Assembly (NCBI GenBank): GCA_036510975.1
Contig: DATCCY010000068.1
Coordinates: 1 to 64,000, forward strand
Direction: 5' to 3'
Source: Longivirga sp036510975
Lineage (GTDB): Bacteria; Actinomycetota; Actinomycetes; S36-B12; CAIYMF01
Length of the DNA: 64,000 nucleotides
Each line of letters starts with the position of its first letter. Position 1 is the first letter of the stretch. This document shows positions 16,242 to 24,302 of the stretch, piece after piece. The position numbers and the translations under genes are program-made. The notes beneath the pieces were generated by a model. It did not search any database. It was given only the letters and a program-made list of their open reading frames with translations, and was not told where the DNA came from.

Positions 16242-17624
16242 TCAGGTCGACGGCGGCGGGTCGCCCGCGACGAGCGAGCCGGAGTACATCCCCATCACGC
16301 AGCTGAAGTCGAAGGCCTCGCCCTTGCGCAGCGCGGGCAGGCTGATCGTGTTCACTCCGGTCTTGAGGTTGTACTTCCAGTCGGAGCCGACGGCTCGCAG
16401 GTACGACGCGCACGTGTACTCCGACTCCGACGTGACGACCCACGTGATGGGCACGCCGGCGTAGACCACGGTCGCGTCGGGCAGGTAGCCACGCGCGTTC
16501 TGCGCCATGGTGACGACCTGTCCGCCGGCCGTCAGCGCGACGTTGGGCGACACCCCGTTGGCGGCCACCGCCGCGGACCTCGGGCTCGTGAGCCCGAGCA
16601 GACCCGCCGCGGCCGACAGGTTGACCACGGCGAACACCATGAGCGCCACGCCGACGACGGCCAGCACCTTCGTCCGCCGCTCGCCCGAGGCGAACATCGG
16701 CAGTCCGGCGAGCGCGAGCAGACCGGGCATCGTGCCGATCGCGAAGACCGCCATGACGGTGCCCGCCCGCAGCGGGGAACCGGTGGTCATGGCGTAGAGC
16801 TGGACGATCTGGGTGAAGCCGCACGGCAGGATGAAGGTGGCGGCGCCGAGCGACGCGGCGCGGAGGTCGGAGTAGGGCTTCGCGGCGTCCGCGGACACCG
16901 AGCGGGACCAGGACTCGGGCAGGGCGAGCGACCACCCGGCCAGCCGCGGGGACAGCCCGGTGAGGCGCAGCCCCAGCAGCGCCATCGCGACACCGATGAC
17001 GACGACGACCAGTGCCTGGACCTGGTCGGGCAGCGAGAAGCGCGCCCCGACCGCACCGAGCACCGCACCGAGCACGAAGAAGCCACCGACCCGGCCCGCG
17101 TGGAAGGCCAGGTGCGGACGCCAGCGCGCGAAGCCGGAGGTGCGTCCCGCCTCCTCGCGGTTCGCGGAGACGGCGAGCACGAGGCCGCCCACCAGCGCCA
17201 TGCAGGTGGAGACGCCTGCGGTGAGGCCGAGGACGAGCACGAGCGCGAGACCGCCCGAGCCGGGATCGCCGAGCCGGGAGCCGAGGTCTCCGACGCCGAC
17301 GACGAACAGCAGCCAGGCAGCGACGCCGACGAGCAGCACCGCGATCAGCGCCCTGCGCCAGGTGCGCGAGTCGCGGGTGAACCAGGGCGAGCGGCCGACG
17401 GAGTAGCCGGCCTGCTCCACCGCGACCGCGATCTCGCCCCACGGGATCTCGCCCGCGACGGTCAGCGTCGCGTTGCCCGACCTGGCCGACACCGTCGCCG
17501 ACTCGACCCCGGCGACCGCGGACAGCGCCTTGGTGACGCGGCGCTCGCAGGCAGCACAGGTCATGCCGGTGATCGGCAGCCGCACGCGGAGCAGGTCTGC
17601 CGTGCCGTTGTCGTGGGCGCTCAT
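16242..17624 (-). CDS. Membrane protein with HMA, SafE-type and cupredoxin-like domains
   Basis: Protein of 460 aa with three parts. Residues ~12-75 are a heavy-metal-associated domain with the metal motif GMTCAACERRV. Residues ~88-345 form a SafE/TauE (UreH-like) membrane domain with about seven helices and the motifs TAGVSTCMALVGGLV and ILPCGFTQIVQLY, each with Cys. Residues ~355-455 form an extracytoplasmic cupredoxin-like domain whose Cys/Met pattern (EYTCASYLR, DFSCVMGMYSG) could bind copper. The layout suggests copper taken up on the HMA domain and moved across the membrane, for export or oxidase metallation. The ATG at 17624 has GGGGAG 2-8 nt upstream. The substrate is inferred. Confidence 0.8.
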   Translation of the reverse strand: MSAHDNGTADLLRVRLPITGMTCAACERRVTKALSAVAGVESATVSARSGNATLTVAGEIPWGEIAVAVEQAGYSVGRSPWFTRDSRTWRRALIAVLLVGVAAWLLFVVGVGDLGSRLGDPGSGGLALVLVLGLTAGVSTCMALVGGLVLAVSANREEAGRTSGFARWRPHLAFHAGRVGGFFVLGAVLGAVGARFSLPDQVQALVVVVIGVAMALLGLRLTGLSPRLAGWSLALPESWSRSVSADAAKPYSDLRAASLGAATFILPCGFTQIVQLYAMTTGSPLRAGTVMAVFAIGTMPGLLALAGLPMFASGERRTKVLAVVGVALMVFAVVNLSAAAGLLGLTSPRSAAVAANGVSPNVALTAGGQVVTMAQNARGYLPDATVVYAGVPITWVVTSESEYTCASYLRAVGSDWKYNLKTGVNTISLPALRKGEAFDFSCVMGMYSGSLVAGDPPPST

Positions 17625-17644
17625 GGCTCCCCGTCCGATACTCC

Positions 17645-17659
17645 CCGGGGGTTCCCCGG
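17645..17659. promoter_or_regulatory. GC-rich palindrome upstream of the HMA/SafE gene
   Basis: A perfect inverted repeat CCGGGG-GTT-CCCCGG lies 20-35 bp upstream of the minus-strand start at 17624. Its position fits an operator for a metal sensor such as CsoR, whose sites are G-tract palindromes, but the match is not specific. Confidence 0.3.
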
Positions 17660-17793
17660 ACGTCGATCACGGTAGCGCCGTCACGATCCACCAGGCACGG
17701 CGACGAGGCCGGCCGTGACCGGTCTCACGCCCTCCTGCTGCGGGTCGGGGGAGCCCTCCCTGCAGCCGTGCCCGGGACGGGACGCCGGGTGTG

Positions 17794-17930
17794 TACGGTG
17801 AGGGAACACAACTGAACATCACGCGTCTGACGTCCAGGGGAAGCCGGTCCGATTCCGGCGCTGACCCGCAACCGTAGGCCGCTGCCCCACCCGGGACGGC
17901 GGCGAGCCGGAGCACCTGGCGGGCGCGAGA
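17794..17930 (+). promoter_or_regulatory. Adenosylcobalamin (B12) riboswitch
   Basis: Cobalamin riboswitch core: GGGGAAGCCGGTCCGATTCC (from 17837), then CGCTGACCCGCAACCGTA (to about 17876) and the B12-box AGCCGGAGCACCTGGC (17905-17920). TACGGT at 17794-17799 is a plausible -10. It lies on the plus strand 160-300 bp before the first gene of the cobalamin import/salvage cluster. In this class, bound cobalamin turns expression of uptake genes off. Boundaries are approximate (P1 limits not folded). Confidence 0.93.
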
Positions 17931-17940
17931 GGCTCACCCC

Positions 17941-18030
17941 GTCGAGGTCTACGGAAACGAGCCCGGACCGTGCCCCGGTCCGCACACTCGCCCCTCGACC
18001 AGGTCCGATCCAGGACCACGGTTCGAGGGG
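17941..18030 (+). promoter_or_regulatory. Riboswitch expression platform with alternative stems
   Basis: The segment CCTCGAC at 17993-17999 can pair either with GTCGAGG at 17941-17947 (enclosing an inner stem CGGACC/GGTCCG) or, together with 17991-17992, with TCGAGGGG at 18023-18030 (enclosing GGTCC/GGACC). The two pairings exclude each other, as expected of an antiterminator/terminator or SD-masking switch. No U tract follows, so the output level (transcription or translation) is not decided. Confidence 0.55.
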
Positions 18031-18093
18031 TTCGTTCGTCCCGGGGAGCTGTCCGGCCACGTGGTCGGCAGACCGCTCCTCGAAAGGACCCCT

Positions 18094-19563
18094 GTGGTCT
18101 CGATCCACCGCCGGATCCCCTCCCGCCGGCGCACCGCAGCCGCGCTCGTCGCCACCGCGACGGCGCTGCTGCTCGGACCGTCGCTGGTCCCCGCAGCGGC
18201 GGCGGCCTCCCCGCTGCAGGCCGGCCTCTTCGGCGACCAGGACCCGACGTACGACGGCGTCTTCCGCCAGTCGCTCGGGCTGCTGGCCTACGCCGCGGTC
18301 GGCGAGACACCGCCCGCCGACGCCGTCTCGTGGCTGCTCGGCCAGCAGTGCCCTGACGGCGGGTTCCAGGCCTTCCGCCCCGTCGCGTCCGACCCGTGCC
18401 AGAAGTCCGACCCGATCGCGTACGCGGGCGAGGACACGAACTCCACCGGCATCGCGGCCGCGGCGCTGCGCGCGATCGGGCAGCCGCACGCGGCGGACCG
18501 AGCCCTGGCCTGGGCCGCCGGGGCGCAGAACAGCGACGGCGGCTTCCCCTACTTCGTCGGGGGGAGCTCGGACGCCAACTCCACGGCCGTGGTGCTGTTC
18601 GGGACGAACACCGCCGGTCGACCGCCCGCGTCGGTCGCCGTGGGCGGCGTCTCGGCCGCCGACTTCCTCGTCGGGCTGCAGCTCGGGTGTGCCGGGGCAG
18701 CGACCGACGACGACGGCGGCTTCGCCTTCCAGGACTACGGCAGCGGACTGCTCGACAACGACGCCGCGTCGGTGCAGGCGGTCCTCGCGCTCAGCGGCGC
18801 CGCACTCCCCGTCACCCCGCGCACCGTGTCGACCTCCGTGCCGCGAGCCGACTGCACCACCAGCCCGCCCCCCTCGACCACGGCCGGCCCGGCCGAGCTG
18901 GGCGCCGGCCATCTGGCCCGGGTGCTCGACGCGTTCTCCGGGGCGATCCCGCAGTTCGACTACAGCTCCGGCGCTCGGGTGCCCGGCAGCGTCTCCGCCG
19001 GCGACACGGCGTGGGCGGCGATGTCGCTCGCGGCGGTCGGCATCGGTCGTTCCCAGCTCGACGCCGCGCTCGGCGTGCTCGGCGCCGCCCCGACGACGGC
19101 GGCGGGCGTGCGCACCGGGCGGGTCGCCGACGCCGCCGCGGCGGCCGCGACGGCCGACCAGCCGGGTCAGCTCGCCCTCGTCGCCCTGGCCGCGAGAGCG
19201 GGCGGCGCCGGCGTAGCGACCGTCGCAGCGTTCGTCGCCCGCATCGGTGCCACGATGCGCCTCGCGCCTGCGGCGACGGCGCCGTCCCCGTCGTCGTCGA
19301 GCACAGCGCCGTCGGCGCCGTCGAGCGCCGCTCCGTCCGCGTCCTCGAGCGCGACGCCGTCCGGGAGCCCGACGCGCAGCGCCTCCGCCTCACCGTCGGT
19401 CAGCCCGACGTCGTCGGCGTCTCCGTCGTCGTCCGACCTCGGGGCGCTCTCCCCCACGGGTGCCACGCCCCTGACCCCGGTCCTCGGCGTGCTCGGCGCG
19501 ACCCTGCTGCTGGCCGGCCTCGGGCTCCTTGCGACCGCACGACGCCGGAGCGCGCACGCATGA
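18094..19563 (+). CDS. Secreted alpha-alpha-barrel (prenyltransferase-repeat) protein, putative cobalamin-binding
   Basis: Protein of 489 aa: signal peptide (about 1-38), then a domain of prenyltransferase/squalene-cyclase-type repeats with QxxDGGF-like motifs (QQCPDGGFQAF, QNSDGGFPYF, DDDGGFAFQD), the fold also used by the alpha domain of intrinsic factor and transcobalamin. A Ser/Pro-rich linker (about 395-455) leads to one C-terminal membrane helix and an RRRSAHA tail, so it is probably displayed on the cell surface. GAAAGGA precedes the GTG at 18094. It is the first gene after the B12 riboswitch and is coupled to the SCO2322-family gene (ATGA). Cobalamin binding is inferred from fold and context. 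Confidence 0.75.
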   Translation: MVSIHRRIPSRRRTAAALVATATALLLGPSLVPAAAAASPLQAGLFGDQDPTYDGVFRQSLGLLAYAAVGETPPADAVSWLLGQQCPDGGFQAFRPVASDPCQKSDPIAYAGEDTNSTGIAAAALRAIGQPHAADRALAWAAGAQNSDGGFPYFVGGSSDANSTAVVLFGTNTAGRPPASVAVGGVSAADFLVGLQLGCAGAATDDDGGFAFQDYGSGLLDNDAASVQAVLALSGAALPVTPRTVSTSVPRADCTTSPPPSTTAGPAELGAGHLARVLDAFSGAIPQFDYSSGARVPGSVSAGDTAWAAMSLAAVGIGRSQLDAALGVLGAAPTTAAGVRTGRVADAAAAAATADQPGQLALVALAARAGGAGVATVAAFVARIGATMRLAPAATAPSPSSSSTAPSAPSSAAPSASSSATPSGSPTRSASASPSVSPTSSASPSSSDLGALSPTGATPLTPVLGVLGATLLLAGLGLLATARRRSAHA

Positions 19564-20651
19564 CCCGGGGCCGCCGCACCACGCCCGTCAGGCAGCACGC
19601 CGCGACGGTCCTCGCGGGCGTGCTCGCCGCCGTCGGGCTGGTGCTCGCCGCCGTGCTGGCGGCGGCGCCGGCCGAGGCGTCGACGTACCGCTACTGGACC
19701 TACTGGTGGGGCTCGGGCAGCGGCAAGACGGCGCAGGGCTGGACCTTCGCGCAGGTGGGGCCGGCCGGCCACCGGGTCAACGACACCTGGGTGCTGGGCT
19801 GGCGCTACGAGACCTCGACCACGACCACGGCGTCGGAGCGTCCGCGGCAGTCCCCGGACTTCGCCGCGCTCTGCCCGTCGCTCGCCGCCGCGGTCGCCGG
19901 TCAGGACCGCGTGGCCGTCGTCGTCGACTACGGCACGGCGACCGACGCGCCGCCCGGGCAGAGCCCGCCCGCGACCTCGACCGTGCGCGTCGAGTGCCTC
20001 ACCCTGCCGGCGTCGCCCCAGCACCAGACCGGCGTGCAGGCGCTGGCCGCGGCGAACGTGACCGTGCGCAGCGAGAACGGGCTCGTCTGCGCCCTCGACG
20101 GCTACCCCGTGGGCGAGTGCGCGCCGGTCATCCCCGACCCCGTGGCGTCGTCGCCGTCGCCGTCGCCGTCGGCCTCGGGCCCGCCGCCCAGCATCGGCGC
20201 GCCGAGCACCGCGGGCACCGCGCCGGCGGCCGCCGCGAGCAGGACCCCCGTCAGCGCGACCCCGACGCCTGCGACCTCCGGCAGGTCGAGCGCCCCGGGC
20301 GGTCCGAGCCGTACGTCGACGGCGTCGTCGTCCGCGGCAGTGTCGGTGCCGTCCGCGCGTCCGGCCTCCGCCGCGGGCTCCCCGGCCTCCCCCACCTCTC
20401 CGGCCACCTCGGCGTCGGCGACGGTCTCCGCGGCCACGACCCCGGGTCCCACGGACGCGCCGGGATCCGGCGCGGGTGGTTCCGACCCGTCGGTCTCGAC
20501 CGACGCCCTCCTGCCCGCGGCCGCAGGCGCCCCCGCGACCGCACCGCAGCCCAGCGGCAGCCCTGTCGGCCTCCTCGTCGGCGCGACGGTCGTGGCGCTG
20601 GTCGCCGGCTCGGCCTGGTGGACCTCGCGTCGACGGGGGCCGGGCGCATGA
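19560..20651 (+). CDS. SCO2322 family surface protein, putative cobalamin-capture partner
   Basis: Protein of 363 aa with a signal peptide (about 1-40), an exported globular domain starting TYRYWTYWWGSGSGKTAQGW (the aromatic N-terminus of the SCO2322 family) up to about residue 185, a long Pro/Ser/Thr/Ala linker (about 188-335), and a C-terminal membrane helix followed by SRRRGPGA. The architecture copies the upstream alpha-barrel protein: globular domain, wall-spanning linker, single anchor. It overlaps its neighbours by 4 bp on both sides. Its position between the barrel protein and the ECF transporter suggests that the two are a split capture device. Function is inferred, not known. Confidence 0.72.
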   Translation: MTRGRRTTPVRQHAATVLAGVLAAVGLVLAAVLAAAPAEASTYRYWTYWWGSGSGKTAQGWTFAQVGPAGHRVNDTWVLGWRYETSTTTTASERPRQSPDFAALCPSLAAAVAGQDRVAVVVDYGTATDAPPGQSPPATSTVRVECLTLPASPQHQTGVQALAAANVTVRSENGLVCALDGYPVGECAPVIPDPVASSPSPSPSASGPPPSIGAPSTAGTAPAAAASRTPVSATPTPATSGRSSAPGGPSRTSTASSSAAVSVPSARPASAAGSPASPTSPATSASATVSAATTPGPTDAPGSGAGGSDPSVSTDALLPAAAGAPATAPQPSGSPVGLLVGATVVALVAGSAWWTSRRRGPGA

Positions 20652-21805
20652 CGCGGACCGCGCCCGCGCTCGGCGACCGTGCGCTCCCCCGCTGGACCCA
20701 CCCGGGTGCGTGGTGGGTCTGGGCGCTCGGGCTGGCGACGGCGGCCAGCCGGACGACGAACCCGATCCTGCTCGCGCTGATCGTGGCCGTCGCAGGCTGG
20801 GTCGTGCAGCGACGGCGGCCGGATGCGCCGTGGTCGCGGTCGTTCGCGGTGTTCCTGCGGCTCGGTCTCGTGGTGATCGGGATCCGGGTGCTGTTCACCG
20901 CTGTCCTGGGCACCGGCGTGGGCCAGCACGTGATCCTCACGCTGCCCGAGGTCCCGCTGCCGGACTGGATGGCGGGGGTGAGCCTCGGCGGACCGGTGAC
21001 GGCCGAGGAGCTGCTGCTCGCGGTCTACGAGGGCATGGTTCTCGCGACGATGCTCGCCTGCATCGGCGCGGCCAACTCCCTCGCGAGCCCGGCGCGGCTG
21101 CTCGCGAGCGTGCCCGCCGCGCTCTACGAGGTCGGGGTCGCCGTCGTCGTCGCCATGACCTTCGCCCCGCAGCTCGTCGGCGACGTCGCGCGGGTGCGCA
21201 CGGCGCGGCGCCTGCGCGGGCGGTCGGACCGCGGCGTCGGCGCGTTCCTCGGCTCGGTCATGCCCGTGCTCGAGGGCGCCCTCGAGCGTGCGGTCGACCT
21301 CGCCGCGGCAATGGACTCGCGCGGCTACGGCCGCACCGGACCGGTCTCGCGCGGGGTACGGCGAAGCGGCTCGGCCCTCCTGCTCCTGGGAGTGGTCGGT
21401 GTCTGCCTCGGGGTCTACGCCCTGCTCGACGGCGGCACGCCCGGTGCGGTCGGCCTGCCGCTGCTCGTCGTCGGTCTCGCGGCCGGGCTCGTGGGCATGC
21501 GCCTCGCGGGCCGTCGCGGCATCCGCACCCGTTACCGCCCGGACCCGTGGGCGCTGCCCGAGTGGCTCGTGTCCGCCTGCGGCGCGGTGCCGGCGGTGAC
21601 GCTCATCGTGGTCTCCGTGCTCGACCCGCTCACGCTGGTCTCAGCCACCGCCCCGCCCGCGTGGCCGTCGTTGCCCGTCGTCCCTGCCGCGGCGATCCTG
21701 CTCGCGGCGCTCGCCGGGTTCGTGGCGCCACGGCCGCCCGGTCCCGGAACCGTCCGCGACGACGCCGCCTCGCGCCGTCCCGACCTGGAGGAGGTCGCCG
21801 CGTGA
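20648..21805 (+). CDS. ECF transporter T component (EcfT/CbiQ family)
   Basis: Integral membrane scaffold of 385 aa that couples the ATPases to the substrate-binding S subunit. It has several hydrophobic helices (about 22-50, 60-85, 118-142, 155-175, 245-290, 315-380) and the cytosolic coupling region ARRLRGRSDRG...MDSRGYGR (about 186-236), the Ala-Arg-Gly motifs that contact the ATPases. The C-terminal half is longer than in typical EcfT, with extra helices. Coupled by ATGA/GTGA overlaps to both neighbours. Cobalamin as substrate is inferred from the riboswitch and the cob genes. Confidence 0.88.
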   Translation: MTRTAPALGDRALPRWTHPGAWWVWALGLATAASRTTNPILLALIVAVAGWVVQRRRPDAPWSRSFAVFLRLGLVVIGIRVLFTAVLGTGVGQHVILTLPEVPLPDWMAGVSLGGPVTAEELLLAVYEGMVLATMLACIGAANSLASPARLLASVPAALYEVGVAVVVAMTFAPQLVGDVARVRTARRLRGRSDRGVGAFLGSVMPVLEGALERAVDLAAAMDSRGYGRTGPVSRGVRRSGSALLLLGVVGVCLGVYALLDGGTPGAVGLPLLVVGLAAGLVGMRLAGRRGIRTRYRPDPWALPEWLVSACGAVPAVTLIVVSVLDPLTLVSATAPPAWPSLPVVPAAAILLAALAGFVAPRPPGPGTVRDDAASRRPDLEEVAA

Positions 21806-23433
21806 TCCGCTTCGAGGACGTCTCGGTCACCTACGACGGCGCGACCGCCCCCGTGCTGGCGCACGTCGACCTGCACGTGTCCGAGGGCGAGCTCGTCCTC
21901 GTCGTCGGGCGGACGGGCACCGGCAAGTCCACCCTGCTGCGCTGCGTCAACGGGCTGGTGCCGCACTTCACCGGGGGCACGCTGTCCGGACGCGTGACGG
22001 TCGCGGGGCGCGACACCCGGCTGCACCCGCCGCGCGAGCTCGCCGACGTCGTCGGCGTCGTGCCCCAGGACCCGCTCTCGGGCTTCGTGACCGACATGGT
22101 CGAGGACGAGCTCGCCTACGGCATGGAGTCGATCGGCCTCGCGCCCGCGCTCATGCGGCGTCGGGTCGAGGAGACCCTCGACCTGCTCGGGCTCGCCGAC
22201 CTCCGGCAGCGCTCGCTGCTCTCGCTGTCCGGCGGTCAGCGCCAGCGCGTCGCCATCGGTGCGGTGCTCACCACGCACCCGAAGGTGCTGGTGCTCGACG
22301 AGCCGACGTCGGCGCTGGATCCCGGTGCGGCAGAAGAGGTCCTGGCTGCCTTGCAGCGGCTCGTGCACGACCTCGGCGTCACCGTCCTGCTCGCCGAGCA
22401 CCGGCTCGAGCGCGTCGTGCAGTACGCCGACCGCGTCGTCGTGGTGCCCGGCGACGGCGAGGCACTCGTCGTCGGGACGCCCGCCGACGTCATGGTCGAC
22501 GCGCCGGTCGCCCCGCCGGTCGTCGAGCTCGGCCGCCTCGCCGGCTGGTCGCCGCTCCCGCTCACGGTGCGCGACGCGCGTCGTGCGGCCGGACCGCTCG
22601 CCGAGCGGCTCGCGCCGCTGGTCGACGAGGCGGCGCGACGCACCCGCGCCGCGTTGCACGTCATCGACGGCGAGCCGGCGCTGACCGTCTCCGACGTCGT
22701 CGTCCGGCACGGCTCGGTCCCCGCGCTGCGCGGAGTGTCCCTGGCGGCCGACCGCGGCGAGATCGTGGCGCTGATGGGCCGCAACGGCGCGGGCAAGTCG
22801 ACGCTGCTCTCGACCCTCGTCGGGCTGCATGTGCCGCAGCGCGGAACCGTCTCCGTGGGCGGGGCCGCCCCGGCGACGCTGCGCGGACGCGAGCTCGTGC
22901 GACGGGTCGGCCTCGTGCCGCAGGAGCCCACGGACCTCCTCGTGGCCGACCGCGTCCGTGAGGAGTGCGCGGCCTCCGACCGCGACTGCGGAGTCGCAGC
23001 GGGGACGACGCGCGCGGTCCTGGACCGCCTCGCACCCGGCATCTCCCCCGACACCCATCCCCGCGACCTGTCCGAGGGGCAGCGGCTCGCGCTCGCGCTC
23101 TCGGTGGTCCTGGCCGCCCAGCCCCCGGTCCTGCTGCTCGACGAGCCGACCCGCGGGCTCGACTACTCCGCCAAGCAACGCCTCGTCGCGACCCTGCGCG
23201 AGCTGTCCGCCGCCGGGCACTGCGTCCTGATGGCCACGCACGACGTGGAGCTGGCGGCCGAGGTCGCGACCCGCGTCGTGGTGCTCGCGGACGGCGAGGT
23301 CGTCGCCGACGGCCCGGCCACCGACGTCGTGGTGGGCTCCCCCATGTTCGCCCCGCAGGTGAGCAAGGTGCTGGCCCCGCAGCCCTGGCTCACCGTGTCC
23401 GAGGTCGCCGCCGCCCTGGTCGCCGCGTCATGA
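21802..23433 (+). CDS. ECF transporter ATPase, two fused ABC domains (EcfA-EcfA')
   Basis: Energy-coupling protein of 543 aa with two complete ABC ATPase domains. Domain 1 (about 1-235) has Walker A GRTGTGKST, signature LSGGQRQR and Walker B VLVLDEPTSALD. Domain 2 (about 292-530) has GRNGAGKST, the variant signature LSEGQRL and LLLDEPTRGLD. The fused form provides both halves of the ATPase heterodimer in one chain. It couples to the T component (GTGA overlap) and the S component (ATGA overlap) in the same operon. Confidence 0.93.
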   Translation: MIRFEDVSVTYDGATAPVLAHVDLHVSEGELVLVVGRTGTGKSTLLRCVNGLVPHFTGGTLSGRVTVAGRDTRLHPPRELADVVGVVPQDPLSGFVTDMVEDELAYGMESIGLAPALMRRRVEETLDLLGLADLRQRSLLSLSGGQRQRVAIGAVLTTHPKVLVLDEPTSALDPGAAEEVLAALQRLVHDLGVTVLLAEHRLERVVQYADRVVVVPGDGEALVVGTPADVMVDAPVAPPVVELGRLAGWSPLPLTVRDARRAAGPLAERLAPLVDEAARRTRAALHVIDGEPALTVSDVVVRHGSVPALRGVSLAADRGEIVALMGRNGAGKSTLLSTLVGLHVPQRGTVSVGGAAPATLRGRELVRRVGLVPQEPTDLLVADRVREECAASDRDCGVAAGTTRAVLDRLAPGISPDTHPRDLSEGQRLALALSVVLAAQPPVLLLDEPTRGLDYSAKQRLVATLRELSAAGHCVLMATHDVELAAEVATRVVVLADGEVVADGPATDVVVGSPMFAPQVSKVLAPQPWLTVSEVAAALVAAS

Positions 23434-24302
23434 CCGCCGTCCCGGCGATCGAGCCACCGGTCGCCCTGACCTCGGCCCCGGCCGGGAGGCGGCGCGCCGC
23501 CGCCGTCCGGCTCGGTCCGCGCACGAGCATCCTCGTCGCGCTGACCAGCGCCGTGGGACTGATGGCGTTCGGCTGGCCCTTGCTCGCCTCGTCCTCGTCG
23601 GTCGTGGTCGCGCACGCCAACGACGCGCCCTGGCTGTTCGCGGTGGTGCTGCCGCTGGTGATCGCGGTGGTGCTCGCCGACGTCGCCGACGGTGGTCTCG
23701 ACGCGAAGGGGGTCGCGCTCCTCGGGGTGCTCTCGGCCGCGGCGGCCGCCATGCGGCCGTTCGGGTCCGGGCACGCCGGCTTCGAGCCGATGTGGATCGT
23801 CGTGATCCTCGGTGGCCGCGCGCTCGGCCCCGGCTTCGGCTTCTGCCTCGGCGCCGTGGGCATGTTCTCCTCGGCGCTCGTCACCGGCGGTGTCGGGCCG
23901 TGGCTGCCGTTCCAGATGATCGGCGCTGCGTGGATCGGGCTCGGTGCCGGTCTCCTGCCGCGCGCCACCGGCCGTCGTGAGATCGCGATCCTCGCGTCGT
24001 ACTCCGCGTTCGCCTGCGTCGCCTACGGCTTCATGCTCAATCTGTGGTTCTGGCCGTTCCTCACAGCCGACTCCGGATTCCCTCCGGGGCTGTCCTACGT
24101 CGCCGGTGCCCCGCTCGTCACCAACCTGCAGCACTGGCTGCGGTTCGACGTCGCGACCTCGCTCGGCTTCGACATCCCCCGTGCCGTGCTGACCGTGACC
24201 CTCGTCGTCGTCGCGGGACGTGCCGTGCTCGTGGCGCTGCGACGGGCCTCACGCCGAGCCGCGTTCGACGCCGACGTCGTCTTCGTCCGCGGGCAGGACT
24301 GA
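23430..24302 (+). CDS. ECF transporter S component, CbrT-like (putative cobalamin)
   Basis: Substrate-binding membrane subunit of 290 aa with about six hydrophobic helices between residues 35 and 270 and a cytosolic basic N-terminus. Segments such as PWLFAVVLPLVIAVVLADV, LRPFG-like (MRPFGSG) and LGPGFGFCLGAVGMFSSAL resemble the CbrT group, the ECF S proteins described for cobalamin. The B12 riboswitch at the head of the operon and the cob genes behind it support that substrate. It overlaps the ATPase gene (ATGA) and the next gene (TGATG). Confidence 0.82.
   Translation: MTAVPAIEPPVALTSAPAGRRRAAAVRLGPRTSILVALTSAVGLMAFGWPLLASSSSVVVAHANDAPWLFAVVLPLVIAVVLADVADGGLDAKGVALLGVLSAAAAAMRPFGSGHAGFEPMWIVVILGGRALGPGFGFCLGAVGMFSSALVTGGVGPWLPFQMIGAAWIGLGAGLLPRATGRREIAILASYSAFACVAYGFMLNLWFWPFLTADSGFPPGLSYVAGAPLVTNLQHWLRFDVATSLGFDIPRAVLTVTLVVVAGRAVLVALRRASRRAAFDADVVFVRGQD

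Noticed and set aside
19440..19563. An LPxTG-type sortase signal at the end of the alpha-barrel protein.
   Set aside because: The motif reads LSPTG, not LPxTG, although a hydrophobic helix and Arg tail follow; a simple membrane anchor is more secure.
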